64,000 bases of DNA from Rhodococcoides fascians A25f. Lineage in GTDB: Bacteria > Actinomycetota > Actinomycetes > Mycobacteriales > Mycobacteriaceae. Location: positions 310,001 to 374,000 of the forward strand of contig NZ_CP049744.1 in assembly GCF_000760935.2 (NCBI RefSeq), read 5' to 3'. Position 1 is the stretch's first letter; each line of letters opens with the position of its first letter. Of the stretch, positions 25,403-33,259 are shown piece after piece. The notes below the pieces were generated by a model. That model worked only from the letters and a program-made list of their open reading frames with translations, did not search any database and was not told the DNA's origin. The position numbers were made by a program, and so were the translations under genes.

Positions 25403-26026
25403 CTACGGGAAGATCAGACCCGGGGTCTTCGAGGTGGCGGCCTCGAAACGAGCCTGGACGTCGGCCCAGTTGACGACGTTCCAGAACGCCTTCACGTAGT
25501 CGGCCTTGACGTTCTTGTACTGCAGGTAGAAGGCGTGCTCCCACATGTCGACCTGGAGCAGCGGGATGATGCCCAGCGGCACGTTGGCCTGCTGATCGTA
25601 GAGCTGGAAGGTGAGCAGCTTCTTGCCCAGCGAGTCGTAACCCAGCACTGCCCAGCCGGAGCCCTGCAGGCCGTTGGCGGCAGCTGTGAACTGTGCGCGG
25701 AACTTGTCGAACGAACCGAACTGGTCGTCGATCGCGGCACCGAGCTCACCCTCGGGCTTGTCGCCACCGTTGGGCGAGAGGTTCTTCCACCAGATGGAGT
25801 GGTTGACGTGGCCACCGAGGTGGAACGCGAGGTTCTTCTCGTGCAGGAAGATGGCTGCGTGATCGTCGTTCTCGCGTGCTGCGGCGAGCTTCTCGAGGGC
25901 GGTGTTCGCGCCTGCCACGTAGGTGGCGTGATGCTTGGAGTGGTGAAGCTCGTTGATCTCGCCCGAGATGTGCGGCTCGAGGGCGGAGTAATCGAAATCA
26001 AGGTCGGGCAAGGTGTACTCGGACAC
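25403..26026 (-). CDS. sodA: Superoxide dismutase, Fe/Mn type
   Basis: This 207-residue enzyme converts superoxide to oxygen and hydrogen peroxide. The metal ligands fall at His28 (ELHH), His76 (HVNH), Asp160 and His164 (VDMWEHA), the same positions as in the 207-residue M. tuberculosis Sod[14 protein letters not shown] is the active-site loop. Whether iron or manganese is used cannot be decided by eye. The start is a GTG at 26026 giving [20 protein letters not shown] (Val read as Met), with AGAAGGGA upstream; a longer frame is rejected. No signal peptide is present, as in mycobacterial SodA. Confidence 0.97.
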   Translation of the reverse strand: MSEYTLPDLDFDYSALEPHISGEINELHHSKHHATYVAGANTALEKLAAARENDDHAAIFLHEKNLAFHLGGHVNHSIWWKNLSPNGGDKPEGELGAAIDDQFGSFDKFRAQFTAAANGLQGSGWAVLGYDSLGKKLLTFQLYDQQANVPLGIIPLLQVDMWEHAFYLQYKNVKADYVKAFWNVVNWADVQARFEAATSKTPGLIFP

Positions 26027-26169
26027 GTGGTTCCCTTCTCTAACGACGCCGTACCCATCGCGTGATGCGGGCACGTTCGTCCTACTTCGGATCTTTCGTA
26101 GGGTTCAACCCAATCTCATTCCTACCCCTTGTGCAACCGTTGTAACCGAGATGCTTTTCTCGGAATAAA

Positions 26170-26209
26170 TTCACGTGAACAAGGCAACGGAATTCGCGGC
26201 TGCGAATTC
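26170..26209. promoter_or_regulatory. Palindromes in the sodA-acyltransferase intergenic region
   Basis: TTCACGTGAA (26170-26179) is a perfect 10-bp palindrome. GAATTCGC (26190-26197) and GCGAATTC (26202-26209) form a perfect 8-bp inverted repeat with a 4-nt spacer. Both lie between the divergent starts of sodA and the acyltransferase and are candidate operators. The rest of the 259-bp gap shows nothing else recognisable except the promoter at 26249. Confidence 0.4.
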
Positions 26210-26248
26210 GCTCCGAATATCACGAAACAGTTGCGGAGCGGGTCTGGA

Positions 26249-26278
26249 TTGGTCCTGAAGTTGAACGGAACCTAAACT
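26249..26278 (+). promoter_or_regulatory. Promoter of the acyltransferase gene
   Basis: TTGGTC (26249-26254) and TAAACT (26273-26278) are separated by 18 bp. The expected start is within a base or two of the GTG at 26286, so the transcript is likely leaderless. Confidence 0.5.
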
Positions 26279-26285
26279 CGCGGGT

Positions 26286-27425
26286 GTGGAAGGGGACCGA
26301 CCGAGCCGAAATACGGTCGAGGACTCCGCCGTCGTGGAGCCGGTCACCGCGCCCCGAGTTCAGATGAACGGTGCCGACCTCCTTCGCGTCATCGCCGTTT
26401 TCGCAGTCCTGTACTCACACATTTCGTTCTATCTGATCGACGACATCGGCGGTGGCTGGTGGGTGATCGACGTGGTCAACACGGTCCTCATCGAGGACGC
26501 CGGACTGAACCTGCACCTGTCCTTCGTCGGCGTCAGTATGTTCATGCTGCTCACCGGCCTGCTGATCACCCGATCGGCGATGCGGCACTCGCGTCGGGAC
26601 TTCATGGTCGCGCGTCTCGCCCGCCTGGTCCCTGCACTCTGGTTCGCCGTCGCCCTGGCGGTCATCCTCGTCAAACTCGGCCTCAACGGGATGTTCAGCG
26701 GTCAACCCGGGATCACCAACGGCGAGGCCGTGCTCAGCTTTTTCCTCGGTGGTTTCTTTCTCCGACCCGAAGTCGCCGTCCTCGGCGTCACCTGGACGCT
26801 CGTCGTGCAAATCGTGTTCTACCTGTACTGCGTCGCCATGCGCGGGCCGCTGCGTACCCGACCCATCGTGGTGCCGCTGGTCGGAGCTGCATTGTGCGCT
26901 GTGGTCATCGTCTACAACCTCTACCTGCCGCAGCCCTACACAATCCCGTTCCTGACGAAGGTCGCAGGCGTACTACCGACCCTGTTCCTCGGCCAGATCA
27001 TCTACCTCGGCTGGGCGAAGCTGGTCGGCTGGCGATGGGTGGTCGTCGGTGTCATCGCGCAGATCGAAGTCATCCGACTCTCCATCGACGTCCACACCTT
27101 CTGGATGGGCGACACCTACCTGTGGACCCTGCTGGTCATCACCGGCATCGTCCTGATCCTGGCCCGATACGACGGGCCCATCACCCGTTGGCCCGTCGTC
27201 CACTGGATCGGCACGCGCAGCTACGCGATCTATTTGATCCACACCCTCGTGCTCTACCGCATCTACGCCACCGTCGAGCCGCACCTGGGCCCCAGCGCCG
27301 CCGTGCTGGCCTTCCTCGCCGGCACGGCGGCACTCGCCGAAATCATGTACCGCTGGATCGAACTGCCCGCGGCTCGACACATCAGCTCGACCTACGCACG
27401 CCTACGTGCTCGATCCGCTGCCTGA
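26286..27425 (+). CDS. Acyltransferase family 3 membrane protein
   Basis: This 379-residue protein has about ten helices after a soluble N-terminal 25 residues. It fits the acyltransferase-3 family (PF01757): MNGADLLRVIAVFAVLYSHI at the first helix, with the family's catalytic His in the same helix, and RSAMRHSRRDFMVARLARLV between helices 2 and 3, the conserved R/RxxR stretch. Such enzymes add acetyl or other acyl groups to sugars of cell-wall polymers, glycolipids or antibiotics. The start is GTG. It stands alone, so the acceptor is unknown. Confidence 0.85.
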   Translation: MEGDRPSRNTVEDSAVVEPVTAPRVQMNGADLLRVIAVFAVLYSHISFYLIDDIGGGWWVIDVVNTVLIEDAGLNLHLSFVGVSMFMLLTGLLITRSAMRHSRRDFMVARLARLVPALWFAVALAVILVKLGLNGMFSGQPGITNGEAVLSFFLGGFFLRPEVAVLGVTWTLVVQIVFYLYCVAMRGPLRTRPIVVPLVGAALCAVVIVYNLYLPQPYTIPFLTKVAGVLPTLFLGQIIYLGWAKLVGWRWVVVGVIAQIEVIRLSIDVHTFWMGDTYLWTLLVITGIVLILARYDGPITRWPVVHWIGTRSYAIYLIHTLVLYRIYATVEPHLGPSAAVLAFLAGTAALAEIMYRWIELPAARHISSTYARLRARSAA

Positions 27426-27448
27426 CCGAGGCCCCCTGGGTACTCGAT

Positions 27449-27484
27449 GTGACATTTGGTGGCCTTTTCGGGGGTCAATGTCAC
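27449..27484. terminator. Hairpin between convergent genes
   Basis: GTGACATT (27449-27456) pairs with AATGTCAC (27477-27484) around a 20-nt loop. The position between the acyltransferase and the convergent oxidoreductase supports a terminator, though the stem is short. Confidence 0.5.
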
Positions 27485-27517
27485 GTTGAGTGGACTCGGG
27501 CGGGCGGTTCCCGGGGG

Positions 27518-28489
27518 TCAGAGCTGCGGGAGAACCTCGGATGCGACGAGTTCGAGGTGATCGAGATCGGTGAGATCCATGGTCTGCAGGTACACCCGGG
27601 TGGCTCCGACGGCTCCGAAGCTGCCGATCTTGTCGACCAGTTCGGCGGGGCTGCCCGCGGCACCGTTCTCGCGTAACTCCGATACCTCACGGCCGATGGC
27701 GGCGGCGCGTCGAGCGATGTCTTCTTCGGTGCGGCCGCAGCACAGGACGAGGGCGTTGGAGTAGACGAGGGAGTCCGGATCGCGGTCGGCGGCAGTGCAG
27801 GCAGCGCGGACGCGACCGAACTGGGTCTCGGTATCGGCCAGCGAGGCGAAGGGGATGTTGAACTCGTCGGCGTACTTCGCGGCGAGTGCCGGGGTGCGCT
27901 TCTTTCCGCCGCCGCCGATGACGATGGGTGGGTGCGGGGTCTGCACCGGCTTGGGGAGCGCGGGAGAGTCCGTGACGGGGTAGTGCGTGCCGTCGTACGA
28001 GAACGTGTCGCCGACGGGGGTGTCCCACAGTCCGGTGATGACGGCGAGTTGCTCTTCGAGCCGGTCGAAACGCTCACCGAGCGGCGGGAACGGGATGCCG
28101 TATGCCTTGTGCTCGTCCTCGAACCAGCCGGCACCGAGGCCGAGGTCGACGCGGCCGCCGCTCATGGCGTCGACCTGCGCGACGCTGATGGCCAGTGGCC
28201 CCGGGTAGCGGAAGGTGGCCGAGGTGACCAGTGTGCCGAGCCGAATGGTCGACGTCTCGCGGGCCAGGCCTGCCAGCGTGATCCAGGCGTCGGTGGGCCC
28301 GGGACCGCCGTCGCCGCTCATCGCGAGGTAGTGGTCGGATCGGAAGAATGCGCCGTAGCCGAATTCCTCGGCTGCTTTCGCAACGCGGAGGAGGTCGTCG
28401 TACGTGGCACCTTGTTGCGGTTCGGTGAAGACGCGCAGTTCTACGGACGGGAGGGGAGCCTGCGGAACGACCTGCGGCGGGTTAGTCAT
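27518..28489 (-). CDS. LLM-class F420-dependent oxidoreductase
   Basis: This 323-residue luciferase-like enzyme has a TIM-barrel pattern: VAKAAEEFGYGAFFRSDHYL, the conserved IRLGTLVTSATFRYPGPLA, and GRVDLGLGAGWFEDEHKAYG. The second and third stretches are typical of the F420-binding subgroup rather than FMN luciferases. It would oxidise or reduce an organic substrate using coenzyme F420, common in Rhodococcus and Mycobacterium. The ATG at 28489 gives the usual short N-terminus. The substrate is unknown. Confidence 0.88.
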   Translation of the reverse strand: MTNPPQVVPQAPLPSVELRVFTEPQQGATYDDLLRVAKAAEEFGYGAFFRSDHYLAMSGDGGPGPTDAWITLAGLARETSTIRLGTLVTSATFRYPGPLAISVAQVDAMSGGRVDLGLGAGWFEDEHKAYGIPFPPLGERFDRLEEQLAVITGLWDTPVGDTFSYDGTHYPVTDSPALPKPVQTPHPPIVIGGGGKKRTPALAAKYADEFNIPFASLADTETQFGRVRAACTAADRDPDSLVYSNALVLCCGRTEEDIARRAAAIGREVSELRENGAAGSPAELVDKIGSFGAVGATRVYLQTMDLTDLDHLELVASEVLPQL

Positions 28490-28550
28490 GTTCGCCAGCC
28501 TAAACAGCCACTCCACAGGACCGCAGACGGTCGCTGTGTCAAATCACCAT

Positions 28551-28669
28551 CGATCCACAACCTGCGTTGGTACTCGGTACACCGCGAGACCGACTCGACG
28601 CTCTGACCTGTGGATAGAAACCGGCACAGGCCCCGATTCTGTGCATCAACCTGTGGATACTGTGGATAA
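28551..28669. promoter_or_regulatory. Cluster of DnaA-box-like 9-mers
   Basis: Four 9-mers resembling TTATCCACA occur within 119 bp of intergenic DNA: CGATCCACA (28551-28559), and on the other strand TGTGGATAG (28609-28617), TGTGGATAC (28652-28660) and TGTGGATAA (28661-28669, a perfect box). The last two abut. There is no dnaA or dnaN gene near, so this is not oriC; a DnaA-titration or regulatory site is possible. The remainder of the 277-bp gap shows nothing else. Confidence 0.5.
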
Positions 28670-28766
28670 CTTCTGTGGCGTGAGTGACGTAGGTCATAGC
28701 GTCGCCTTGCTCGGGTCGTCGGGACACGGGTGGCAGCCCCGCGCGAGGCCGTGACAAGATCGAGGT

Positions 28767-29117
28767 GTGTCTCACCCCGAGCAGCCGCCCGCCGTCACCG
28801 TCGACCGACTCCCGGTGCCGTTTCCCGAGACGGCGCTGCTACTCGACGTACGTGAACCCGAGGAGTGGCAGGCCGGGCACGCGCCCGATGCCGTGCACAT
28901 CCCGATGAGTGACATCCCGTCCCGCGCCGGTGAGATCGACAATCAATCCGAGGTCTACGTCGTCTGCAAAGCCGGTGGTCGGTCGGCCCGCGTCGTCGAA
29001 TACCTGAACCGAGTGGGTTTCGAGGCGATCAACGTCGACGGTGGGATGCTCGCCTGGCAGGCCGCAGGTCGACCGATCGAACGCGACGACGACTCCCACG
29101 AACCGAGAATCATCTAG
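28767..29117 (+). CDS. Single-domain rhodanese
   Basis: This 116-residue protein has the rhodanese fold with LLLDVREPEEWQAGHAPDA and the active-site loop CKAGGRSARV, Cys67 being the persulfide-forming residue. It moves sulfane sulfur to an acceptor such as thiosulfate, cyanide or a protein partner. The start is GTG. It is the first gene of a run (rhodanese, DUF4328, GlpQ, DUF5926) with the next ATG directly following its TAG. Confidence 0.9.
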   Translation: MSHPEQPPAVTVDRLPVPFPETALLLDVREPEEWQAGHAPDAVHIPMSDIPSRAGEIDNQSEVYVVCKAGGRSARVVEYLNRVGFEAINVDGGMLAWQAAGRPIERDDDSHEPRII

Positions 29118-30158
29118 ATGACGGCACCGCGGGGACGCGCACAGGCGTTCCAGGTCTGTGCCCGCTGCAGCACTCGCTGGGCGGTCGGTGCACGGCCGGG
29201 CACGTGGTGCCCCCGCTGCCACGGCGTCCTGCTCTCGCCCGTGTCGACCCAAGCACCTGCGCAGGGCCGGCGAAACTTCCGCTGGGTCGCACGACCGGCG
29301 ACATCGCGCTCGACGTCCGCTCGCACGACTCGAACCGCAGCCCCGACGCCGACGCCGCACTACGATTCGACGCCTACCTGGGGCTTGCGTGACATCCCGC
29401 GCGATCCGGCGGCGAGTCGGCCGGTGGGACGCGTCGAGCAGTACGCCGCGAACGCGCAGTTGCTCGTCGTCGTCACCGCGCTGCTGCTGGCTCTCGGCTC
29501 GTTCGCCGAGGTGTTTCGCTACGGAATTCTGCTGTACAACCGCACCCGACTCGTCTCGCCGATCACCCTGGCCGTATCCGACGCGTTGGTGTATTTCGCT
29601 CAGGTCGGCTCGCTCGTCGTCGGCCTGTTCGCTCTCGTCGGCTCGTCGTGCTGGTTGATCCGGCAACGTCGGCTCGCTTTCGCCGCGGCGGGCGCGACCG
29701 ATCCGCGATCGGTGCGGTGGATGCTGCTGTTGTCGATGCTGCCGCTCGTGCGCATCGTCATGCCCGGGGTGTATCTGACCGAGCTGGCCCGCCTGCGGGG
29801 TGACACCGAGGCCGACGTGCACCGCGAGCTGTTTCTGGTGCGCATCTGGTGGGGTGTCTGGGCCGCGAGCAACGCGCTGGTGGTCGTCCAACTGCTGTGG
29901 AATCTGCAAAGCAGCCTGCAGGCCCGGGCCGATGGAGTTCTCCTGTCGGCGGTCGTCGCGGCAGTAGCTGCGGGTTCGGCCGTGCTCACCCTGGCGGTGA
30001 TGCGCCGATTCGAGGGCCGCACGCTGCGCGGATCGGCCCTGGCGCGTCCCACCCGATGGGTCATGGCCACGGGCAACAAGGCCACCGACATCGAGGCGAA
30101 CGGTCCCGAGCGCTCGAAGGAAGAGCCCGTCGAGCACGAAGCGGTGACGGCGTCGTGA
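29118..30158 (+). CDS. DUF4328 membrane protein with N-terminal zinc ribbon
   Basis: This 346-residue protein begins with two CxxC pairs (CARCSTRWAVGARPGTWCPRC), a small zinc ribbon. A positively charged Ser/Thr/Pro-rich linker follows, then four to six helices that match DUF4328 (ending in RIVMPGVYLTELARLRG and an IWWGVWAASNALV helix). The function of the family is unknown. It corresponds in position to a membrane gene next to glpQ1 in M. tuberculosis. It starts directly at the rhodanese stop and overlaps glpQ. Confidence 0.75.
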   Translation: MTAPRGRAQAFQVCARCSTRWAVGARPGTWCPRCHGVLLSPVSTQAPAQGRRNFRWVARPATSRSTSARTTRTAAPTPTPHYDSTPTWGLRDIPRDPAASRPVGRVEQYAANAQLLVVVTALLLALGSFAEVFRYGILLYNRTRLVSPITLAVSDALVYFAQVGSLVVGLFALVGSSCWLIRQRRLAFAAAGATDPRSVRWMLLLSMLPLVRIVMPGVYLTELARLRGDTEADVHRELFLVRIWWGVWAASNALVVVQLLWNLQSSLQARADGVLLSAVVAAVAAGSAVLTLAVMRRFEGRTLRGSALARPTRWVMATGNKATDIEANGPERSKEEPVEHEAVTAS

Positions 30159-30928
30159 GTCCCGATCGTCGCGGCCCGCTCGTCGTCGCGCATCGCGGTG
30201 CCTCGGCGGCCAAGAAGGAACACACTCTTGCGGCGTACGACCTGGCGCTGCGTGAGGGAGCAGACGGCGTCGAGTGCGATGTACGGCTGACCAAGGACGG
30301 TCACATCGTGTGCGTGCACGACCGTCGTGTCGACAGAACCTCGAACGGCACCGGAATCGTCAGCGAGATGAATTTCGCCGAACTTGCGCAGCTGAACTAC
30401 GGCGAACCCGACGAACCCGCCGAACTCCTGACCCTGCACGATCTCATCGCTCTCGTGCTGGACTGGAGCAGCAAGCCGGTCAAGCTGTTCATCGAAACCA
30501 AGCACCCCGTGCGCTACGGCTCGCTGATCGAGAGCGCGGTACTCGAGGAGCTGGGCAAGTTCGGCATCGGTGCGCCCGCATCGGCAGACCACTCGCGAGC
30601 GGTCATCATGTCGTTCGCGCCGTCGGCGGTCTGGCGCGTACGGCGCTCTGCCCCGATGCTCCCGACGGTGCTCCTCGGCGACAGCTCGCACTACCTCGGC
30701 GGAGGAGCGGCGACGACCGTCGGTGCCACCGCGGTCGGTCCGTCCATCCGTGCGCTGCGGGAGCACCCGAGCATCATCGACCGCGCCGCCGCGTCGGGCC
30801 GGGCCAGTTACGTGTGGACCGTCGACGAGAAAGAGGACGTGGACCTGTGCCGCGAACTCGGTGTCGGATGGATCGCCACCAACCACCCCGGCCGAACGCG
30901 AGCCTGGCTCGAATCGAAGAACGTGTAG
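30155..30928 (+). CDS. Glycerophosphodiester phosphodiesterase
   Basis: This 257-residue enzyme splits glycerophosphodiesters into glycerol-3-phosphate and an alcohol. The catalytic parts are VAHRGASAAKKEHTLAAYD, GADGVECDVRLTKDGHIV, and CVHD, giving the paired histidines and the acidic Ca2+/Mg2+ ligands. There is no signal peptide, so it acts in the cytosol. The GTG at 30155 overlaps the DUF4328 stop (GTGA). In M. tuberculosis glpQ1 (Rv3842c) sits next to a DUF4328-type gene and ferritin, the same neighbourhood. Confidence 0.92.
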   Translation: MSPDRRGPLVVAHRGASAAKKEHTLAAYDLALREGADGVECDVRLTKDGHIVCVHDRRVDRTSNGTGIVSEMNFAELAQLNYGEPDEPAELLTLHDLIALVLDWSSKPVKLFIETKHPVRYGSLIESAVLEELGKFGIGAPASADHSRAVIMSFAPSAVWRVRRSAPMLPTVLLGDSSHYLGGGAATTVGATAVGPSIRALREHPSIIDRAAASGRASYVWTVDEKEDVDLCRELGVGWIATNHPGRTRAWLESKNV

Positions 30929-30938
30929 GTTTTCGGGC

Positions 30939-31850
30939 GTGGGTAAGAGCAAAAGAAACAGTGGACCGAAGCAGGGAAGCAACCGAGCGGCGAAGCTGGC
31001 GCAGCGTGAGGCCGAGCGCGCGAGCATCGACTCGGCGTCGACCCGCCCGTTCGAGGGCCTGGCCGCCGAATGCGATCTGGTAGCGCTGCGTGAGTTCGTC
31101 CCGTCGGCAACGGCCACCGCGCCGATCACGGTGGACGGTCGCACCATCACGGTGGCAACGGTGCTGCCCGGTGCCGTCGCGGCACTGGTGCGCGAAGACG
31201 CGGGCACCGTCGAGGGATTTGTCGGCCTGCAGGTGCAGACGCAGTCGAAAGACGTTGCAGCAGATATCAGTAGCGCACTCGGCTGGGTGTCCACTGCTTC
31301 CGCGGGCGAGTCGCTCGAAGCCGCGAAGATCACCGACAGCACCCCAGCGTTGACCGAGGTGCTCGACGCGTCCGCGCTGCTCGAGATCACCGTCCATCAG
31401 GACTTCAACTGGTGGATTCCCGAAAGTGCCACTCCCGCAGCCGATGTGACCGCAACTGTGGAGCGTGCGAATCAAGCGATCATGCCGTCGGCACGGATCG
31501 AAGCGGACGGCGTCGTCGCGGCCTGGTGGGTGGATGCGGGCGACAAGGCGCACATCCGCTGGGTTCGGCCGGAGAGCGAAGACGATGTGATGCTCGCTCT
31601 CGCTCGGCTGCACGCTGCGGGCGATCTGCACCTGGGCGAGGGATCGCGCTACGCCGGTTCGTTCCGTACGCACGGATTGCTGGTGCCGGTGTTCGATCTC
31701 GATCCCGAGATGCACCCCACCGAATGGGCTTCGCCCACAAAGGAATTCGGAGACAAGCTGAGCGAAGCTCTCGCTGTCGACGCTCCGCTCACTGCAGCGC
31801 AGCTGCGCTCACGCGACGGCTTGCGCGGTCGTCAGGTCACGTTGCGCTGA
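30939..31850 (+). CDS. DUF5926-family conserved protein
   Basis: This 303-residue soluble protein has a basic N-terminal tail (GKSKRNSGPKQGSNRAAKLA) and then an acidic, globular body with no motif I can assign. The pattern fits a conserved actinobacterial family known only as DUF5926. The start is a GTG at 30939, ten bases after the glpQ stop, preceded by a TAGGTT -10-like sequence. A very strong terminator follows. Confidence 0.7.
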   Translation: MGKSKRNSGPKQGSNRAAKLAQREAERASIDSASTRPFEGLAAECDLVALREFVPSATATAPITVDGRTITVATVLPGAVAALVREDAGTVEGFVGLQVQTQSKDVAADISSALGWVSTASAGESLEAAKITDSTPALTEVLDASALLEITVHQDFNWWIPESATPAADVTATVERANQAIMPSARIEADGVVAAWWVDAGDKAHIRWVRPESEDDVMLALARLHAAGDLHLGEGSRYAGSFRTHGLLVPVFDLDPEMHPTEWASPTKEFGDKLSEALAVDAPLTAAQLRSRDGLRGRQVTLR

Positions 31851-31901
31851 CGGCTCCCGGCCGTGATACGCGGTCGAGACGAATTGCTCGGAAACGCACA
31901 T

Positions 31902-31945
31902 CGGGTGGCCGCCCGAACAAGAATCCTTGTTCGGGCGGCCACCCG
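31902..31945. terminator. Bidirectional terminator, 20-bp perfect stem
   Basis: The arms 31902-31921 and 31926-31945 are exact complements (CGGGTGGCCGCCCGAACAAG and its reverse) around the 4-nt loop AATC. It lies between the convergent DUF5926 and ferritin genes. Confidence 0.92.
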
Positions 31946-31971
31946 TACGAGCGCGCTACTTGCGGCGGGAC

Positions 31972-32526
31972 TTACAGCGATCCGCCGGCAACGGTGGGTG
32001 CGCCTGCATCGGCGACCACGCTGGTGTTCATCTCGCGGGCAACGAACTGCTCGAGGTCGAACAGGTTGTGGCCCGCGCGATCTGCGATGTTGAGCAGGGT
32101 CTTCATGCTGGCAACTTCCTCGACCTGCTCCTTGAGGAACCACTGCATGAACTGCTCGCCGAGGTAGTCGCCCTCTTCGCGTGCGGTGCTCGCCAGCGCG
32201 ATGATCTGGTCGGTGACGGTCTCTTCCTGCGCCAGCGCCAGGGCGATGGCCTCACGAGGATCGGTGAAGACGGACTTCGACGCGTCGACGCCGGTCAGCT
32301 CGACCGTGATGTCGCGATCGAGGAAGTACTGCACGATCATCATCGCGTGGTTGCGCTCTTCGACCGACTGCGCGTAGAAGTGCTTGGCCAGCTGCGGCAG
32401 GTCGACATTCGCGAAGTAGACAGCGGTGGCGATGTACTGCTGCGAGGCGTTGAACTCGTTGCGAATCTGGTCGCGAAGAAGTGCATGGAACTTGGTGTGG
32501 CTGGTTTCTTTGATATCTACGCTCAT
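31972..32526 (-). CDS. Ferritin (BfrB-like)
   Basis: This 184-residue protein forms the 24-subunit iron-storage shell. The ferroxidase residues are visible: Glu in RNEFNASQQY, Tyr in the same helix, ExxH in SVEERNHAMM, Glu in LAQEETVTDQ, and Gln in FLKEQVEEV. It is close to mycobacterial BfrB, a heme-free ferritin. The ATG at 32526 gives MSVDIKETSHTKFHALLRDQ; an upstream frame extension has no support. It follows a second ferritin gene on the same strand, with 111 nt between them holding a weak DtxR-like sequence at 32578. Confidence 0.93.
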   Translation of the reverse strand: MSVDIKETSHTKFHALLRDQIRNEFNASQQYIATAVYFANVDLPQLAKHFYAQSVEERNHAMMIVQYFLDRDITVELTGVDASKSVFTDPREAIALALAQEETVTDQIIALASTAREEGDYLGEQFMQWFLKEQVEEVASMKTLLNIADRAGHNLFDLEQFVAREMNTSVVADAGAPTVAGGSL

Positions 32527-32577
32527 GACGAGGACGATATGCCTGGTCAGAGGCATTGTCATCCAAGTCGAACCTTA

Positions 32578-32597
32578 TTGAGGCGAACGTAGCCTAA
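32578..32597 (-). promoter_or_regulatory. Weak IdeR/DtxR-like site before ferritin
   Basis: On the minus strand the sequence TTAGGCTACGTTCGCCTCAA resembles the iron box TTAGGNTAGNCTANCCTAA at its ends. In mycobacteria IdeR activates bfrB from such boxes. The match is imperfect. Confidence 0.35.
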
Positions 32598-32637
32598 TAC
32601 AGTGGATCCTAAATGTCCGCTCTGAGCAGGGCGCAAG

Positions 32638-33198
32638 CTACGCGCTCCCGGCCTCTTTCGGGGCATTGGTGGCGCGGATCACCGATCCACCGATTTCTCG
32701 GGCGACGTACTGCTCGATGTCGAACAGGTTGGATTCGGCCCGCCGGACGATGTTGAGCAGACTCTGCATCGCCGCCACCTCCTCGACCTGCTCGGTGAGG
32801 AACCAGTGGGTGAACTGCTCGCCGATGTAGTCGCCCTCGGCCCGGGCAGCGCGCGCGAGCGCGGTGATCTGCTCGGTCACCGTCGTCTCCTGTGCCAGTG
32901 CCAATTCCACCGGCTCGACCACCGACTCGAACGCCGTCACCACGTCGCCGATGCTCGACGCGTCGACGTCGAGCCGATTGTCGATGAGGAACCGGATCAT
33001 CATCATGGCGTGCCGACGCTCTTCGGCGGACTGGGCGTAGAAGCGCGTGGCCAGCTGCGGTAGATCGTTTCGGTCGAACCACACCGCGATCGCGACGTAC
33101 TGCTGCGATGCGGTGAACTCGTGCCGCACCTGAGCACGCAGTAGATCGTGGAACGACGCACCGGGCGTCACGGCGGGCTGGGCAGACGGCAGTGTCAT
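32638..33198 (-). CDS. Second ferritin, tandem paralogue
   Basis: This 186-residue ferritin is clearly related to its downstream neighbour: RHEFTASQQYVAIAVWFDRN, SAEERRHAMMMIRFLID, LAQETTVTEQI and FLTEQVEEVAAM keep all ferroxidase residues. It differs by a longer N-terminus (MTLPSAQPAVTPGASFH) and many surface changes, so it is an older duplicate rather than a recent copy. The two may mix in one shell or serve different conditions. It lies 61 nt upstream... of the LytR-type gene's stop is on its far side, in the same orientation. Confidence 0.93.
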   Translation of the reverse strand: MTLPSAQPAVTPGASFHDLLRAQVRHEFTASQQYVAIAVWFDRNDLPQLATRFYAQSAEERRHAMMMIRFLIDNRLDVDASSIGDVVTAFESVVEPVELALAQETTVTEQITALARAARAEGDYIGEQFTHWFLTEQVEEVAAMQSLLNIVRRAESNLFDIEQYVAREIGGSVIRATNAPKEAGSA

Positions 33199-33224
33199 GG
33201 TCCATAACCTACCGGTCTCGGGTG

Positions 33225-33248
33225 GGAGTGGAGCCTGCAGGAACGACC
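33225..33248 (-). repeat. Dispersed 23-nt repeat, copy B
   Basis: Read on the minus strand this is GGTCGTTCCTGCAGGCTCCA followed by CTCC, the dispersed repeat with one extra base. It lies just behind the stop of the LytR-type gene. Confidence 0.55.
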
Positions 33249-33259
33249 GATTCGGCGGC

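Noticed and set aside
27440..27520. A fifth copy of the dispersed 23-nt repeat near 27487
   Set aside because: GAGTGGACTCGGGCGGGCGG only loosely resembles it, with too many mismatches and a different spacing.
28551..28669. DnaA boxes as a chromosomal origin
   Set aside because: No dnaA, dnaN or AT-rich unwinding region is near, and the boxes are few.
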